The translations under genes and the position numbers were made by a program. The notes under the pieces are model-generated. The model did not search any database, was not told the origin of the DNA, and saw only the letters and a program-made list of their open reading frames with translations. This document shows positions 1-8,783 of a DNA stretch of 64,000 nucleotides, one piece after another. The DNA is from Roseivirga sp. BDSF3-8. Lineage in GTDB: Bacteria > Bacteroidota > Bacteroidia > Cytophagales > Cyclobacteriaceae. Location: contig NZ_JBGNFV010000001.1 in assembly GCF_041449215.1 (NCBI RefSeq), positions 2,207,001 through 2,271,000 of the forward strand, written 5' to 3'. Each line of letters starts with the position of its first letter. The first letter of the stretch is position 1.

Positions 1-328
1 CTATGACCGGAAAGCCTACAAAAGATGTGTTACCTAATCCGCAGCAAAGAATTAACGCTCCAACAGTACCCTTACCCCACCCAAAAACCTTTCCGGCGAC
101 AAGGAAAAGGGGGACGCTAACAAGGTATATCACCCAGGCGACCCCTGCCGGAATAAGCATATCAGTTCCCAATTCCATTTGATGAATAAAAAGGAGGGTA
201 ATGGCCGGCAGAGATACGTAAATGACAAATTTATTTAAAAAACCGGGTGTTCCGGAGGGGAGGATATTGAGTGCTTTGAGCCCCAGTCCTAACAGAAGAA
301 ACACAAGGGGCAGGGCTATTTGCTCCAT
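1..328 (-). CDS. AEC-family (auxin efflux carrier type) transporter, N-terminal part
   Basis: The gene enters from the left edge; only its first ~109 codons are present. The reading frame on the minus strand opens with MEQIALPLVFLLLGLGLKAL and shows three hydrophobic segments. The GLGNTSFVGFPVI stretch near the edge is the pattern typical of AEC/membrane-transport carriers, which export organic anions or related substrates. Its ATG overlaps the TGA of the upstream lipoprotein gene by one base (TGATG), so the two are probably translationally coupled. The C-terminal half is outside the window, so substrate and completeness cannot be judged. Confidence 0.8.
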   Translation of the reverse strand, partial: MEQIALPLVFLLLGLGLKALNILPSGTPGFLNKFVIYVSLPAITLLFIHQMELGTDMLIPAGVAWVIYLVSVPLFLVAGKVFGWGKGTVGALILCCGLGNTSFVGFPVI

Positions 329-1047
329 CAATTACAGTATACTTCAGTGGGTGTCACACTACTTATAAAGGCAACAGCTCCATCTTTTACTATGAATTCA
401 CTAAAGCCTACTTTTGACCGCGGGTTTCCCCAATCGTACGTGTAGCCAAGGCCGGTAAACGGGTACCCTTGTGTGCCTGCTTTCAGGGTGGAATATACCT
501 GCATATAAGCAGAGTCGGCAGGTGCATACAATCCTCCAGGGAAATTCAATTCACACTCTCTATCGGTAATGCCCGGGTCAGGGCACGGTCTGAAAATATC
601 ATCTGGGTGCACGTACATTTCCACAAAGTGGGTGTATTCTGCATCCGGGGGAAGGCCAAGCCATTGCCGTATTCTCATGGGCTTATTACGCCCCCTTCTC
701 ATACTTGAGCATGCTTCCTTCATTTGCGGTGCCACAGTCACCCAGATGCTTCTGGCTATTTTCAGGGTGTCCAGTAGTTTCTTTTCATAGCCAGACCAGT
801 TAGTCCAGGTTACAACCTTTATCCTGCCAAGTGTGTCTCGTATGAGGTTCTTGTTTTGGCCGTTAATAGCAGTCAGTTCAGTGTAGATGTCATCTACGTT
901 AAGGTTCTGAGCGGCTCTTACGGCATTTTGGTAGGCAAGTTGCTTCCGGGTATCACTTTTTAGATGTGAACTACACCCGGATGACAGGCAAATGAATGTC
1001 AGGGCAATGACTATGGCTTTGGAAGGATAGCCTAATATCCTCTGCAT
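328..1047 (-). CDS. Putative lipoprotein of unknown function
   Basis: I do not recognise this 239-residue protein. The ATG at 1047 is preferred over a GTG 27 bases upstream because it gives a compact signal: charged MQRILGYPSK, a hydrophobic run, then LSSGC, a lipobox-like site, followed by SS. The protein should be exported and lipidated. The mature part has Trp-, Tyr- and Pro-rich segments (for example VTWTNWSGY) and three Cys in the last third, without a family motif I know. It lies directly upstream of, and overlaps by one base, the AEC transporter gene, suggesting one transcript. Confidence 0.7.
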   Translation of the reverse strand: MQRILGYPSKAIVIALTFICLSSGCSSHLKSDTRKQLAYQNAVRAAQNLNVDDIYTELTAINGQNKNLIRDTLGRIKVVTWTNWSGYEKKLLDTLKIARSIWVTVAPQMKEACSSMRRGRNKPMRIRQWLGLPPDAEYTHFVEMYVHPDDIFRPCPDPGITDRECELNFPGGLYAPADSAYMQVYSTLKAGTQGYPFTGLGYTYDWGNPRSKVGFSEFIVKDGAVAFISSVTPTEVYCN

Positions 1048-1143
1048 GCAGAAAGTTTTACATAAGAATAACACATCGATAACGATACATTTATATTGAA
1101 ATGGTATTTATGTATTGTGTATGAATGGCAAATATAACTAACG

Positions 1144-1368
1144 ATGCGAAAGGTAATACCTCAGTTTTATGAAGGTAAGGAGATCGTTCAACTCTCCCGC
1201 CTTCCTCTCAACCAGGCCAATTCATTAAGGGATTATTTATCGGCTGGAAGCTACATGACCATCCGGGTGGATGATGTATTGCTCCATGACTGCGTGGCAT
1301 ACGATGAATACGAGTACTGGTTTGAATATTGCTTCACAGACTTTTCTGAGGCATTAGAGGTTTTTTGA
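1144..1368 (+). CDS. Small hypothetical protein, 74 aa
   Basis: A short + strand gene of 74 codons with no recognised domain. The protein is acidic and aromatic-rich toward the C-terminus (YDEYEYWFEYCF), has no signal peptide and no membrane segment. It begins 70-100 bases from the divergent lipoprotein gene and ends one base before the convergent VOC gene, so it fills the space neatly. That arrangement and its composition favour a real gene, but there is no strong ribosome-binding site or family match to prove it. Confidence 0.5.
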   Translation: MRKVIPQFYEGKEIVQLSRLPLNQANSLRDYLSAGSYMTIRVDDVLLHDCVAYDEYEYWFEYCFTDFSEALEVF

Positions 1369-1369
1369 C

Positions 1370-1759
1370 TTATCCCCAAAAACCCTCCTCTACAATTTCG
1401 AGGACATGCCCATCAGGATCATCGAAATAAAATGAGCTGTAGCCATTTTTCCAGTGCTCTTCATGGGTTATGCGAACACCCACTTCCCTGAGCTTTTCTT
1501 TCCAGCTCATGTATTCTTCTTTACTTATTTCAAATGCGATGTGCTGCTTACCCTTAGCATAGTGGGGAGGAAGCCTTTCTTCCTGTTTCGTGACAGCAGC
1601 AATAAAGCAAAGTAATACAGAAGTGCCTGCTCTGAAAAAAATATGCCTGCCCGGTGCTATGGATATTACGGGCAGGCCTAACTTTTTCTCATAAAATGCC
1701 TTCGTGCGGTCAATGTCTTCTATGTACAGGCAGGTTTCTTTGACCTGTTTAATGCTCAT
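1370..1759 (-). CDS. VOC-family (glyoxalase/bleomycin-resistance fold) protein
   Basis: A 129-residue protein with the vicinal oxygen chelate layout: an N-terminal CLYIEDIDRTKAFYEKKLGLPV module, a middle KQHIAFEIS strand, and a C-terminal SSFYFDDPDGHVLEIVEEG module. The DPDGHVLEI sequence is the classic second-half signature with a metal-ligand Glu. Family members include glyoxalases, dioxygenases and antibiotic-sequestering proteins; the substrate here is not evident. Its ATG overlaps the stop of the upstream 71-codon gene (ATGA), so they form a two-gene operon. Confidence 0.85.
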   Translation of the reverse strand: MSIKQVKETCLYIEDIDRTKAFYEKKLGLPVISIAPGRHIFFRAGTSVLLCFIAAVTKQEERLPPHYAKGKQHIAFEISKEEYMSWKEKLREVGVRITHEEHWKNGYSSFYFDDPDGHVLEIVEEGFWG

Positions 1760-1971
1760 CCTGCCAAGGGTTGATTGACTAATTCGAAGTATTGCCGGAA
1801 AATATTCCGGTCCAGTAGCTTAGTTTGCTTTCCACTTCCCCATTCAGGAGTTACTTCAAACAAACCATTGAACGTTCTCCCTGTATATTCCGTATCCAGC
1901 GAAAAACCATCCAGTCCGGTGCCAGGCCTCGGGACCTTAAAGCACTTGTATTGAATTCTGTAATTTTCCAT
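1756..1971 (-). CDS. Small hypothetical protein, 71 aa, coupled to VOC gene
   Basis: A 71-residue soluble protein beginning MENYRIQYKCFKVPRPG, with no family I recognise. The stop overlaps the ATG of the VOC gene by four bases, which is good evidence that it is translated and coupled. The text is rich in Thr, Gly and aromatic residues and has no signal peptide. It may be a small partner of the VOC protein, but that is inference from position only. Confidence 0.55.
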   Translation of the reverse strand: MENYRIQYKCFKVPRPGTGLDGFSLDTEYTGRTFNGLFEVTPEWGSGKQTKLLDRNIFRQYFELVNQPLAG

Positions 1972-2402
1972 ATCAAAAAGTGTCTTCCTCAGTGGATTAA
2001 AAAATGAGAAATCGAAAAACTCAGGTGTCAGCTATAGATGAATTTACTAAAAGTTTTTTGTTTTCTGATAATCCTTACATCTAAAAACGGTGGATTGAAA
2101 GTGTTTGTTGCAATAGCTACCTAAAATGTATTTCACGGCCTTTTTCTAATTTATTTACGAAAATGGAACGTTAATTACATGTAAACAACCTTCAATTATC
2201 CTCTCAACCAATTGAACCTTTAGGGTGTGGTATGTAATAATAATGGAAACCAGCCGGATTTGAAGAACCCGTAAAATGCTCTGATTTCCTGTTATATAAA
2301 GTCGATAGTGGAAACTTAATTTTTTGTTTTAAACTATTTTCTACTATTTTGTAATGAGATAAAATTCATTTCGATTTACGCCAATTTATTACGCCTTTAG
2401 TC
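1972..2402. other. Intergenic region without a recognised gene
   Basis: About 430 AT-rich bases between the divergent VOC operon and the 514-codon gene. It must hold promoters for both sides, but I find no clean TAnnTTTG element, no strong hairpin and no plausible open frame longer than a few dozen codons. A T-rich tract near 2316-2350 precedes the downstream gene. Confidence 0.5.
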
Positions 2403-3947
2403 ATGCAAGAACTACTAACCTTAATAGAGATCGTTCGCAAAAAAGGGCAGCGAAGCATCCAGCTCGTTAATCAAAATTTTCGTAAAAAAGAAATCTCAAA
2501 AGACAATCAACTGTATGAGGGTATTATAGCGGGGAAGTTTTTGTCTGATGAAGAAGCTGCCGATGACATGTTCGGGTCTGATCCGGGGAACCGGAATTAC
2601 CGTAATGCGAAAGGTAAACTCCGGCAAAAGCTACTTAATCACCTGTATTTTCTTGATTACGAAAAGAACATTTACACCAGTTACGAAAAATGCGAATACC
2701 AGTGTCGCCATGCATTGCATCAGTGCAAGATCCTGATTCGCGAAGGAGCGGAAGACATTGCTATCCGTATTCTCCCGCAACTCATTAAAGATGCCCAGCA
2801 GTATGAGTTTGTAGACATAGCCCTGCAGGCTATGGAAATCCTTCGTGATCAATATGCCGCATCTGGCAAGACCACGCCTTTCTTTGAGATGCAGGATGAG
2901 ATCAATGCCTATCGCCAATTTAAAAATACGGTTCTGGAATGTGAAGAAAAATTCCAGACGCGCATGGTGTACATTAATAAGTCCATCAGTGCGCAAAACA
3001 GGGTAGTAGGTGATATGCCCAAGGTTATTCAGCATATCCAAAAGCAGGCAGAAACTTACAAAAGCAAGCGCCTGGATATATTAGGAAAGCGACTACAGCT
3101 CATATTTCATACGCTGAATTGGGAGTTTGAAAAATCAGTAGAATTATGTACTGCCCTTGAGAAGAAGTATCTGAGCAGAAGCTACCATGATATTGATGTG
3201 GGGCTTGATAAAAAGGAAATTGCTTTTCAAAAGCTCTATGCTTATTTCTTCCTTAAGGATGTGAAAGCGGGTGCTGCGTATGCTGAAAAGAATATGCAGC
3301 TCTTTAAAGATGGCACCAAGGAATGGTTCAACTTTGTTGAGTACTACTTCCTGCTCCTGATGAGAAGCGAAAAGTATAAAAAGGCAGGGGACCTTTTTAG
3401 AAAAGTACGTACGAATAAGAATTACAATACACTTGAGGAAATGGACAAAGAGCGCTGGCAGATATACCGCGCTTACCTCGTGTTTGTAAATGACAGCAAG
3501 CTACTGAAGTGGGGCTTTGATATAGACGGCTTCCTGCAGGCTATTCCTGACTACCCAAAGGAGTACAACGGACTGAACATTGCCACCCTGGTCATCCAGT
3601 TTCTGTACCTGTTGCGTGAAGGTGAAGTGGATGAGGTACGCAAACGTGTAGACAATATACAGCAATACAGCTCCACACACCTGGATAAGCGGCACAATTA
3701 CCGTAACAGCATCTTCATACGCATGATGGGAATTGTAACCGAAAAGGATTTTGATATTGACCTTGTACAGGAAAAAGGCCAGAACTACTACAAAAAGCTG
3801 GTTCGGAATCAGATCCCCGGAGACCTTCAGAATGATGTGGAGGTGATCAGCTACGAGACGCTGTGGCAATACGTACTCAATATTCTTAAAACCAATAAAA
3901 GATACGTTCACTACCGCTTCTATAACATGGAGGTAATGGAACGCTAG
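2403..3947 (+). CDS. Large helical protein of unknown function, 514 aa
   Basis: I do not recognise a named family. The 514-residue protein is soluble, has no signal peptide, and reads as almost entirely amphipathic helices with many Lys, Tyr and Leu, resembling a TPR- or helical-repeat scaffold. The first ~100 residues are a basic helical segment with repeated Asn/Arg (DPGNRNYRNAKGKLRQKLL). It is monocistronic, with its own intergenic region upstream and a strong terminator just downstream. Codon use looks like that of its neighbours. Confidence 0.75.
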   Translation: MQELLTLIEIVRKKGQRSIQLVNQNFRKKEISKDNQLYEGIIAGKFLSDEEAADDMFGSDPGNRNYRNAKGKLRQKLLNHLYFLDYEKNIYTSYEKCEYQCRHALHQCKILIREGAEDIAIRILPQLIKDAQQYEFVDIALQAMEILRDQYAASGKTTPFFEMQDEINAYRQFKNTVLECEEKFQTRMVYINKSISAQNRVVGDMPKVIQHIQKQAETYKSKRLDILGKRLQLIFHTLNWEFEKSVELCTALEKKYLSRSYHDIDVGLDKKEIAFQKLYAYFFLKDVKAGAAYAEKNMQLFKDGTKEWFNFVEYYFLLLMRSEKYKKAGDLFRKVRTNKNYNTLEEMDKERWQIYRAYLVFVNDSKLLKWGFDIDGFLQAIPDYPKEYNGLNIATLVIQFLYLLREGEVDEVRKRVDNIQQYSSTHLDKRHNYRNSIFIRMMGIVTEKDFDIDLVQEKGQNYYKKLVRNQIPGDLQNDVEVISYETLWQYVLNILKTNKRYVHYRFYNMEVMER

Positions 3948-3971
3948 TTCTTCTCATTCTCTTAATCCTAC

Positions 3972-4003
3972 AACGCCTGCTACCGTGGTAGCGGGCGTTT
4001 TTT
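3972..4003 (+). terminator. Rho-independent terminator after the 514-aa gene
   Basis: A perfect 13-bp stem (AACGCCTGCTACC paired with GGTAGCGGGCGTT, one G-T pair) with a 2-base loop is followed by a run of six T on the + strand. It sits 25 bases after the stop codon and its T run reaches the stop of the convergent nucleotidyltransferase gene. Confidence 0.85.
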
Positions 4004-5006
4004 ATTGGCCAAAAATAATTTCTGTATTATCTCCGATATTCAGGCTTTGACTTATTCCTTTAAGGCTGGCATCATTTCCGATGATGGATTCTGACAACAC
4101 CGTATTTTCCAGTTCACTAAATGAGCCTATGATGGTATTGCTGATAATAGATGATTCAACAATGCTGTTTTCACCGATAGCTACATTAGGCCCGATAATG
4201 CTCTTAGTGATTCGGCAGTTGCCCATTATATTTACAGGGGGAATGATAATGCAATCCGGAAACTGATCTTCGGGAATATTCTGATACTTTGGGTTCTGCA
4301 GAAGGATAGCATTTGCCTCCAGTACACTTTCTTTCTTGCCACAGTCATACCAGTGCTCTACCTGGTAGGTATACATATCCTCACCTTTTTTTACCATGTA
4401 CATCAGCGCATCCGTCAGCTGATACTCCCCATAGGTTTTGTAGTCGTTCTTTAAAATATACTCGATGCTCTCTATTAATAATCTGGGGTTTTTGATGCGA
4501 TAAATGCCCACAATGCCTAAGTTAGATTTAGGGATTTTGGGTTTTTCCACCAACCCCTTGATTTTTCCCGATCTGTCTGCCTCAGCTACACCAAACATGC
4601 CTGGTACGGCCACTTTTCTGACGCCGATCATAGTGGTGTCTTTTGCCAGGAAGTCATCCAGGTTCAGTTGAACGATAGAGTCCCCAAGCACAATAAGCAC
4701 GTCCTCTTCGTTTTCTATATACTGGCGGGCAAACCATACAGCATGAGCGATACCTTGCCTGGGTTCTTGTAATACAAACCGTACAGTAAGCCCTTGCTGC
4801 TGGTAGTGGCTCAGGATAAACTCCTCTATTTTACTTCCGAGATAACCCAGGATAAATACAAAGTCTTTTATCCCCCCCTCTATAAGGCCATCAACGATAT
4901 GGGCAAGTATCGGCTTACCCGCTACGGGTACCAGGGCTTTTGGCTGAGTATGTGTGTGAGGACGAAGTCTGGCTCCGATCCCGGCAACAGGAATAATGGC
5001 TCTCAT
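4002..5006 (-). CDS. Sugar-phosphate nucleotidyltransferase with left-handed beta-helix tail
   Basis: A 334-residue enzyme of the glucose-1-phosphate thymidylyl/uridylyltransferase family. The N-terminus carries the nucleotide-binding loop GIGARLRPHTHTQPKALVPV and GKPI (residues 9-33), and the LGDS motif near residue 107 is the metal/nucleotide site. The last ~90 residues show hexapeptide repeats (IIGPNVAIGENSIVESSII), forming a beta-helix as in bifunctional or regulatory family members. It makes an NDP-sugar for surface polysaccharide; which sugar is not decidable. It is alone in its transcription unit, convergent with the 514-residue gene. Confidence 0.85.
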   Translation of the reverse strand: MRAIIPVAGIGARLRPHTHTQPKALVPVAGKPILAHIVDGLIEGGIKDFVFILGYLGSKIEEFILSHYQQQGLTVRFVLQEPRQGIAHAVWFARQYIENEEDVLIVLGDSIVQLNLDDFLAKDTTMIGVRKVAVPGMFGVAEADRSGKIKGLVEKPKIPKSNLGIVGIYRIKNPRLLIESIEYILKNDYKTYGEYQLTDALMYMVKKGEDMYTYQVEHWYDCGKKESVLEANAILLQNPKYQNIPEDQFPDCIIIPPVNIMGNCRITKSIIGPNVAIGENSIVESSIISNTIIGSFSELENTVLSESIIGNDASLKGISQSLNIGDNTEIIFGQ

Positions 5007-5165
5007 ATAAACGACGGATAAAATGCTGTTTACGGATGATAATATAGCACAATCTATCAGATATGAAACGGGTTGTCCGTACAGTATGCGACGGATTTTC
5101 TTCCACTACACTAAATGCGTGCTTACGTATTCTGTTTAAGTCTTATCAACACGGATAATTCTTTA

Positions 5166-5173
5166 TAAATTTG
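5166..5173 (+). promoter_or_regulatory. Candidate Bacteroidota -7 element before ClC gene
   Basis: TAAATTTG matches the TAnnTTTG -7 consensus exactly. It ends only 7 bases before the ATG at 5181, so the transcript would be nearly leaderless. No TTTG lies 19 bases upstream, so support is partial. Confidence 0.35.
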
Positions 5174-5180
5174 CCGCCGG

Positions 5181-6962
5181 ATGAAGGCTAATGAACTTTT
5201 ACTTAGATTTTTAATCTGGCGCGTGAGGCATGTCAATACGAAAAACTTCGTATTGTTTCTTAGTGGGGTGATTGGCGCTTTATCAGGGATTGCTGCCGTT
5301 ACGCTTAAGGAGGCGGTTCATTTTATTCAGGACTTTCTTACCGGTGGCTTTGACATTGGCTATGCTAACCTGCTTTATCTTAGCTACCCACTCCTAGGTA
5401 TCCTTATCACCGTTTTTCTCACTGACTATATTTTGAGGGAGAAAAATGGCCACGGTATTTCAGATACTCTATATAGTATTAGCAAAAAGAGTAGCCTGAT
5501 CCGAAAGAGGCGGATGTACAGTAAGATGGTTACGAGTGCCCTTACCGTAGGCTTTGGCGGTTCGGTTGGGCTGGAGTCCCCTATAGTAGTTACAGGTTCG
5601 GCTATTGGGTCCAACACCGGCCGGATGATGCACCTGAATTACAAGAAGCGCACCCTTCTGATTGGGTGCGGTGCCGCGGGAGCTATATCAGCTATATTCA
5701 ACTCTCCTATTGCAGGGGTGATCTTTAGTATTGAGGTAATGCTGGCTGACGTAACCTTTAGCGGTCTTATTCCCCTGCTTATTTCTTCAGTATCCGGGTC
5801 CCTTGTGTCATTGACTCTTCTGGGAGACGATATTCTCTTTTCCTTTAAGCTGCAGGAAAGCTTCCGGGCGGAAGATACACCACTTTATATACTACTAGGC
5901 GTCGTATGCGGACTTACCTCCGTGTACTTTACCAGAGTCATGTACAGGGTGGAAAACTGGGTAGGGAAGATTAAAAATCACTTATCAAAGGCTGTTCTGG
6001 GAGGAATCGGCCTGGGGCTTATAATTTTTATATTCCCCCCGATCTATGGCGAAGGATACGAAACCATTAAAGACTTACTGGCTGGTAGCTCTCCCCGTGT
6101 ACTGGAAAAGAGCCTTTTCTTTACTCATTACTTTGAAGACAACTGGCTTTTGGTCTTGTTTTTAGTAGGGGTGATGCTGGTAAAGCCCGTAGCCAGTGCC
6201 CTTACTATAGCCGCCGGTGGTAGCGGTGGTATTTTTGCCCCGTCACTATTTTTAGGAGGGGTGACAGGTTTTGTTTTTGCCCGTGTTGTAGGACTCACCG
6301 GCATAGATTCTACTATCAGCCTGAGTAATTTTACGCTGGTTGGCATGTGTGGCGTAATGAGCGGCATACTTCATGCGCCCATGACCGCTATTTTTCTTAT
6401 TGCAGAGGTTACAGGCGGATATACCCTTTTTGTGCCTCTGATGCTGGTATCTGCAATTGCCTTTAGTACCATAAGCTACTTTGAGAAATACTCGTTGTAC
6501 ACCAAGAACCTGGTGGAACGCGGGGATCTCACATATGACCGGGACCGGCAGGTGTTGAGTCTGATTGATCTTAATAAGATTATCGAGAAAGACTTGCTGA
6601 TCATAGACCCTGAGAAGTCACTCGGGGATTTGGTTAAACTGGTCAGGTTAAGTAAAAGAAACATTTTTCCGGTAGTAAACAATGGGCATGAACTGGTGGG
6701 TATCATCACATTAGATGATATCCGGGAAATAATGTTTGACGAGGATTCACGGAAAAATATAACAGTTAAAAGCTTAATGCATAGCCCTCCGGCTTATGTT
6801 TCTTCACACGAGACTATGCAATCCGTTATGATGAAATTCGAAAAATCCGGGGCCTGGAACCTGCCGGTTATTGACGATGGTGAGTATATAGGGTTTGTCT
6901 CCAAAAGCAGAATTTTTAATGCTTACCGTAAAAAGCTGATCAGACAGAATAGGGAGTTCTAA
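5181..6962 (+). CDS. ClC-family chloride channel/transporter with CBS pair
   Basis: A 593-residue membrane protein of the ClC family moving chloride or related anions. The ion-path motifs are present: GHGISD (residues 90-95, in place of GSGIPE), GLESP (130-134) with the gating Glu at 132, and GGIFAP (349-354). The residue matching the internal proton Glu of the E. coli exchanger (second E in FIIEEM) is Val186 in FSIEVM. Residues ~467-583 form two cytosolic CBS domains that often bind adenine nucleotides. It is followed by a long non-coding stretch, so it is probably transcribed alone. Confidence 0.93.
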   Translation: MKANELLLRFLIWRVRHVNTKNFVLFLSGVIGALSGIAAVTLKEAVHFIQDFLTGGFDIGYANLLYLSYPLLGILITVFLTDYILREKNGHGISDTLYSISKKSSLIRKRRMYSKMVTSALTVGFGGSVGLESPIVVTGSAIGSNTGRMMHLNYKKRTLLIGCGAAGAISAIFNSPIAGVIFSIEVMLADVTFSGLIPLLISSVSGSLVSLTLLGDDILFSFKLQESFRAEDTPLYILLGVVCGLTSVYFTRVMYRVENWVGKIKNHLSKAVLGGIGLGLIIFIFPPIYGEGYETIKDLLAGSSPRVLEKSLFFTHYFEDNWLLVLFLVGVMLVKPVASALTIAAGGSGGIFAPSLFLGGVTGFVFARVVGLTGIDSTISLSNFTLVGMCGVMSGILHAPMTAIFLIAEVTGGYTLFVPLMLVSAIAFSTISYFEKYSLYTKNLVERGDLTYDRDRQVLSLIDLNKIIEKDLLIIDPEKSLGDLVKLVRLSKRNIFPVVNNGHELVGIITLDDIREIMFDEDSRKNITVKSLMHSPPAYVSSHETMQSVMMKFEKSGAWNLPVIDDGEYIGFVSKSRIFNAYRKKLIRQNREF

Positions 6963-7580
6963 AACGCACATCTTTTAACCTCTGTAATATTGGCTGAAAG
7001 CTCCAATCGAGCCAAAGATTTTTGGCAAAAATTTAGCTTGACTTTCTCGACTACTAAAAATAGAAGCGGAGTTATCCACAAAAGTATACTTTTGGTTAAA
7101 ATACCTAAATAGCTCAAAAACAGGTATTTATATAAGCTGCTAGCGACTATGTGGATAACTTTCCTAAAATGTGGAAAAAATAGAAGGTTTATTTTTGGTT
7201 CTTTTTTTATGTCAATTATGCCCTAAATAGACAAGGCTAATCTGACTAAAAACCCCAAAACCTTACACACCAAAAACCCCGGCTAGTTCGCTTTTAAAAG
7301 TTTCAGACCTCCCGGGTACAAATTAAAAATCAAATAGTTTGCTGTGTTTCGATTAGGATAGGGCTGGTTTCGGTAAATTTCAGGGTCTAGCTTGACATTG
7401 GTTGATTCAGGTAAGCTATCAAATGAATTAAGCAATTTGTTGGTGTGGGAATAGTGCAAATTTAAGGGTTGCTAATTTTTTATTCTGATTGGCATGTCGG
7501 GCGCCATATTAGATTTTATTTTACTTTGCTCTTTTAGTCAATTGCACTATTTTTCTAGAGCAACCGTTTTTAACTGTGTT
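6963..7580. other. AT-rich intergenic region, candidate replication origin
   Basis: Some 600 bases without a convincing gene. It carries two perfect DnaA boxes (TTATCCACA at 7072-7080 and its complement at 7150-7158) and a third with one change (complement of TTTTCCACA at 7170-7178). The 60 bases at 7081-7140 are about 27% GC. A 12-bp palindrome (AAAGTATACTTT, 7081-7092) and an 8-bp inverted repeat (AAATACCT/AGGTATTT, 7099-7106 and 7122-7129) lie between the boxes. This is the make-up of an origin, but dnaA, dnaN and gidA are not in the window. Confidence 0.5.
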
Positions 7581-8075
7581 ATGAAATATTTAGTACGTGT
7601 TTTTTCTTTAGGTCTGTTTATTTTTCTAACCTCATTCAATAACGACCAGGCTCCTGTACGTGTTATCAAATATCCGGAATTGCTAAACCTAATAGATGAG
7701 CCCGGAGAGGACATTCTTGTAGTTAATTTTTGGGCTACCTGGTGTGGACCATGTGTTAAAGAACTTCCCTACTTCGAAAGCGTAAATAAGAAATATGCTG
7801 CCAACGGAATTAAAACCGTACTGGTAAGTCTGGACGATGCGGATGTCCTTGAAAGTAAAGTTATTCCATTTGTAAAGCGGAAACAGCTTGATAGTGAAGT
7901 GGTTTTACTTGATGAGACAGACTTTAACGCCTTTATAAACAAAGTGGATAAACGCTGGTCCGGGGCTATTCCTGCCACGCTTATTATTGACAAAGGATCT
8001 GGAGATCGCATATTTATTGGGGAGCCTGTTAATCAGCAGGAATTAGAAAATTATATTGCTAAATTTAGTAAGTAA
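7581..8075 (+). CDS. TlpA/thioredoxin-like secreted disulfide reductase
   Basis: A 164-residue thioredoxin-fold protein. The start at 7581 is chosen over an in-frame upstream one because MKYLVRVFSLGLFIFLTSF is a clean signal peptide, giving a periplasmic or outer-face protein. The active site reads NFWATWCGPCVKEL, the TlpA/ResA-type CxxC, and the cis-Pro region appears as GAIPATLIID. It probably keeps exported thiols reduced or drives cytochrome maturation, as relatives do. The next gene, 23 bases downstream, encodes another thioredoxin-fold protein, suggesting a shared redox operon. Confidence 0.88.
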   Translation: MKYLVRVFSLGLFIFLTSFNNDQAPVRVIKYPELLNLIDEPGEDILVVNFWATWCGPCVKELPYFESVNKKYAANGIKTVLVSLDDADVLESKVIPFVKRKQLDSEVVLLDETDFNAFINKVDKRWSGAIPATLIIDKGSGDRIFIGEPVNQQELENYIAKFSK

Positions 8076-8098
8076 AAATTCAACCAAATTTTATCTAT

Positions 8099-8713
8099 AT
8101 GAGACTTTTCACACTTCTATTTGTCTGTATAGCCGGGCTGATGGCCTTCACGGCAGCAGGGGATAAGGATGGTTATAAGGTAGGAGACATCGCCCGTGAC
8201 TTCAAACTCAAGAATATCGACGGAGAAATGGTGTCTTTGTCAGACTATAGTGACGCGAAGGGGTACATTGTGGTATTTACCTGTAACCATTGTCCGTATG
8301 CAAAAATGTATGAACAACGTATAATTGAATTGCATAATAAGTATGCTGACCAAGGGTATCCTATAGTAGCTATTAACCCTAATGATCCCGTAAAACAGCC
8401 ACAGGATAGTTATGAAAACATGCAAAAACGCGCAAAGGAAAAAGATTATCCCTTTGCTTACCTGGTAGATGAGACACAGGAAATTGCACGTACTTATGGT
8501 GCCGCCTATACCCCTCACGTATTTTTGCTAAAAAAGGAAGGCAACAAGAATAGGGTAGCTTACATCGGGGCTATCGATAATAATTACAAAAATGCAGAAG
8601 AGGCTGATGTGAAGTATGTGGAAGCCGCCGTAGACAACCTGCTTGCCGGTGAAGGGGTACAAACTAAGCAGGCCAAAGGAATTGGCTGCACTATAAAATG
8701 GAAGGATAGCTAA
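8099..8713 (+). CDS. Secreted peroxiredoxin-like thioredoxin-fold protein
   Basis: A 204-residue protein with a signal peptide (MRLFTLLFVCIAGLMAFTAAG) and an AhpC/TSA-like thioredoxin fold. The motif TCNHCPYAKM holds a CxxC at Cys62 and Cys65, and the second half has YTPHVFLL with the cis-Pro. This matches the redoxin group annotated as thioredoxin family proteins in Bacteroidota, of unproven substrate. It follows the TlpA-like gene by 23 bases and is closed by a terminator, so the two likely form one operon for extracytoplasmic thiol chemistry. Confidence 0.85.
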   Translation: MRLFTLLFVCIAGLMAFTAAGDKDGYKVGDIARDFKLKNIDGEMVSLSDYSDAKGYIVVFTCNHCPYAKMYEQRIIELHNKYADQGYPIVAINPNDPVKQPQDSYENMQKRAKEKDYPFAYLVDETQEIARTYGAAYTPHVFLLKKEGNKNRVAYIGAIDNNYKNAEEADVKYVEAAVDNLLAGEGVQTKQAKGIGCTIKWKDS

Positions 8714-8743
8714 TTAATAATATTATTGGATATTAATTTCTGG

Positions 8744-8769
8744 ACCCGGTGCTTCGTGCCGGGTTTTTT
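8744..8769 (+). terminator. Terminator after the redoxin gene
   Basis: Stem ACCCGG/CCGGGT with a 9-base loop, followed by six T. It closes the TlpA-redoxin unit only 15 bases before the next ATG. Confidence 0.7.
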
Positions 8770-8783
8770 AGGTTCTGTTGACA

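Noticed and set aside
2631-3041. 136-codon minus-strand frame inside the 514-codon gene
   Set aside because: A shadow frame; the + strand product has continuous helical, codon-biased text.
7494-7580. 28-codon N-terminal extension of the TlpA-like gene
   Set aside because: The ATG at 7581 gives a clean signal peptide; the extension would bury it and has no conserved residues.
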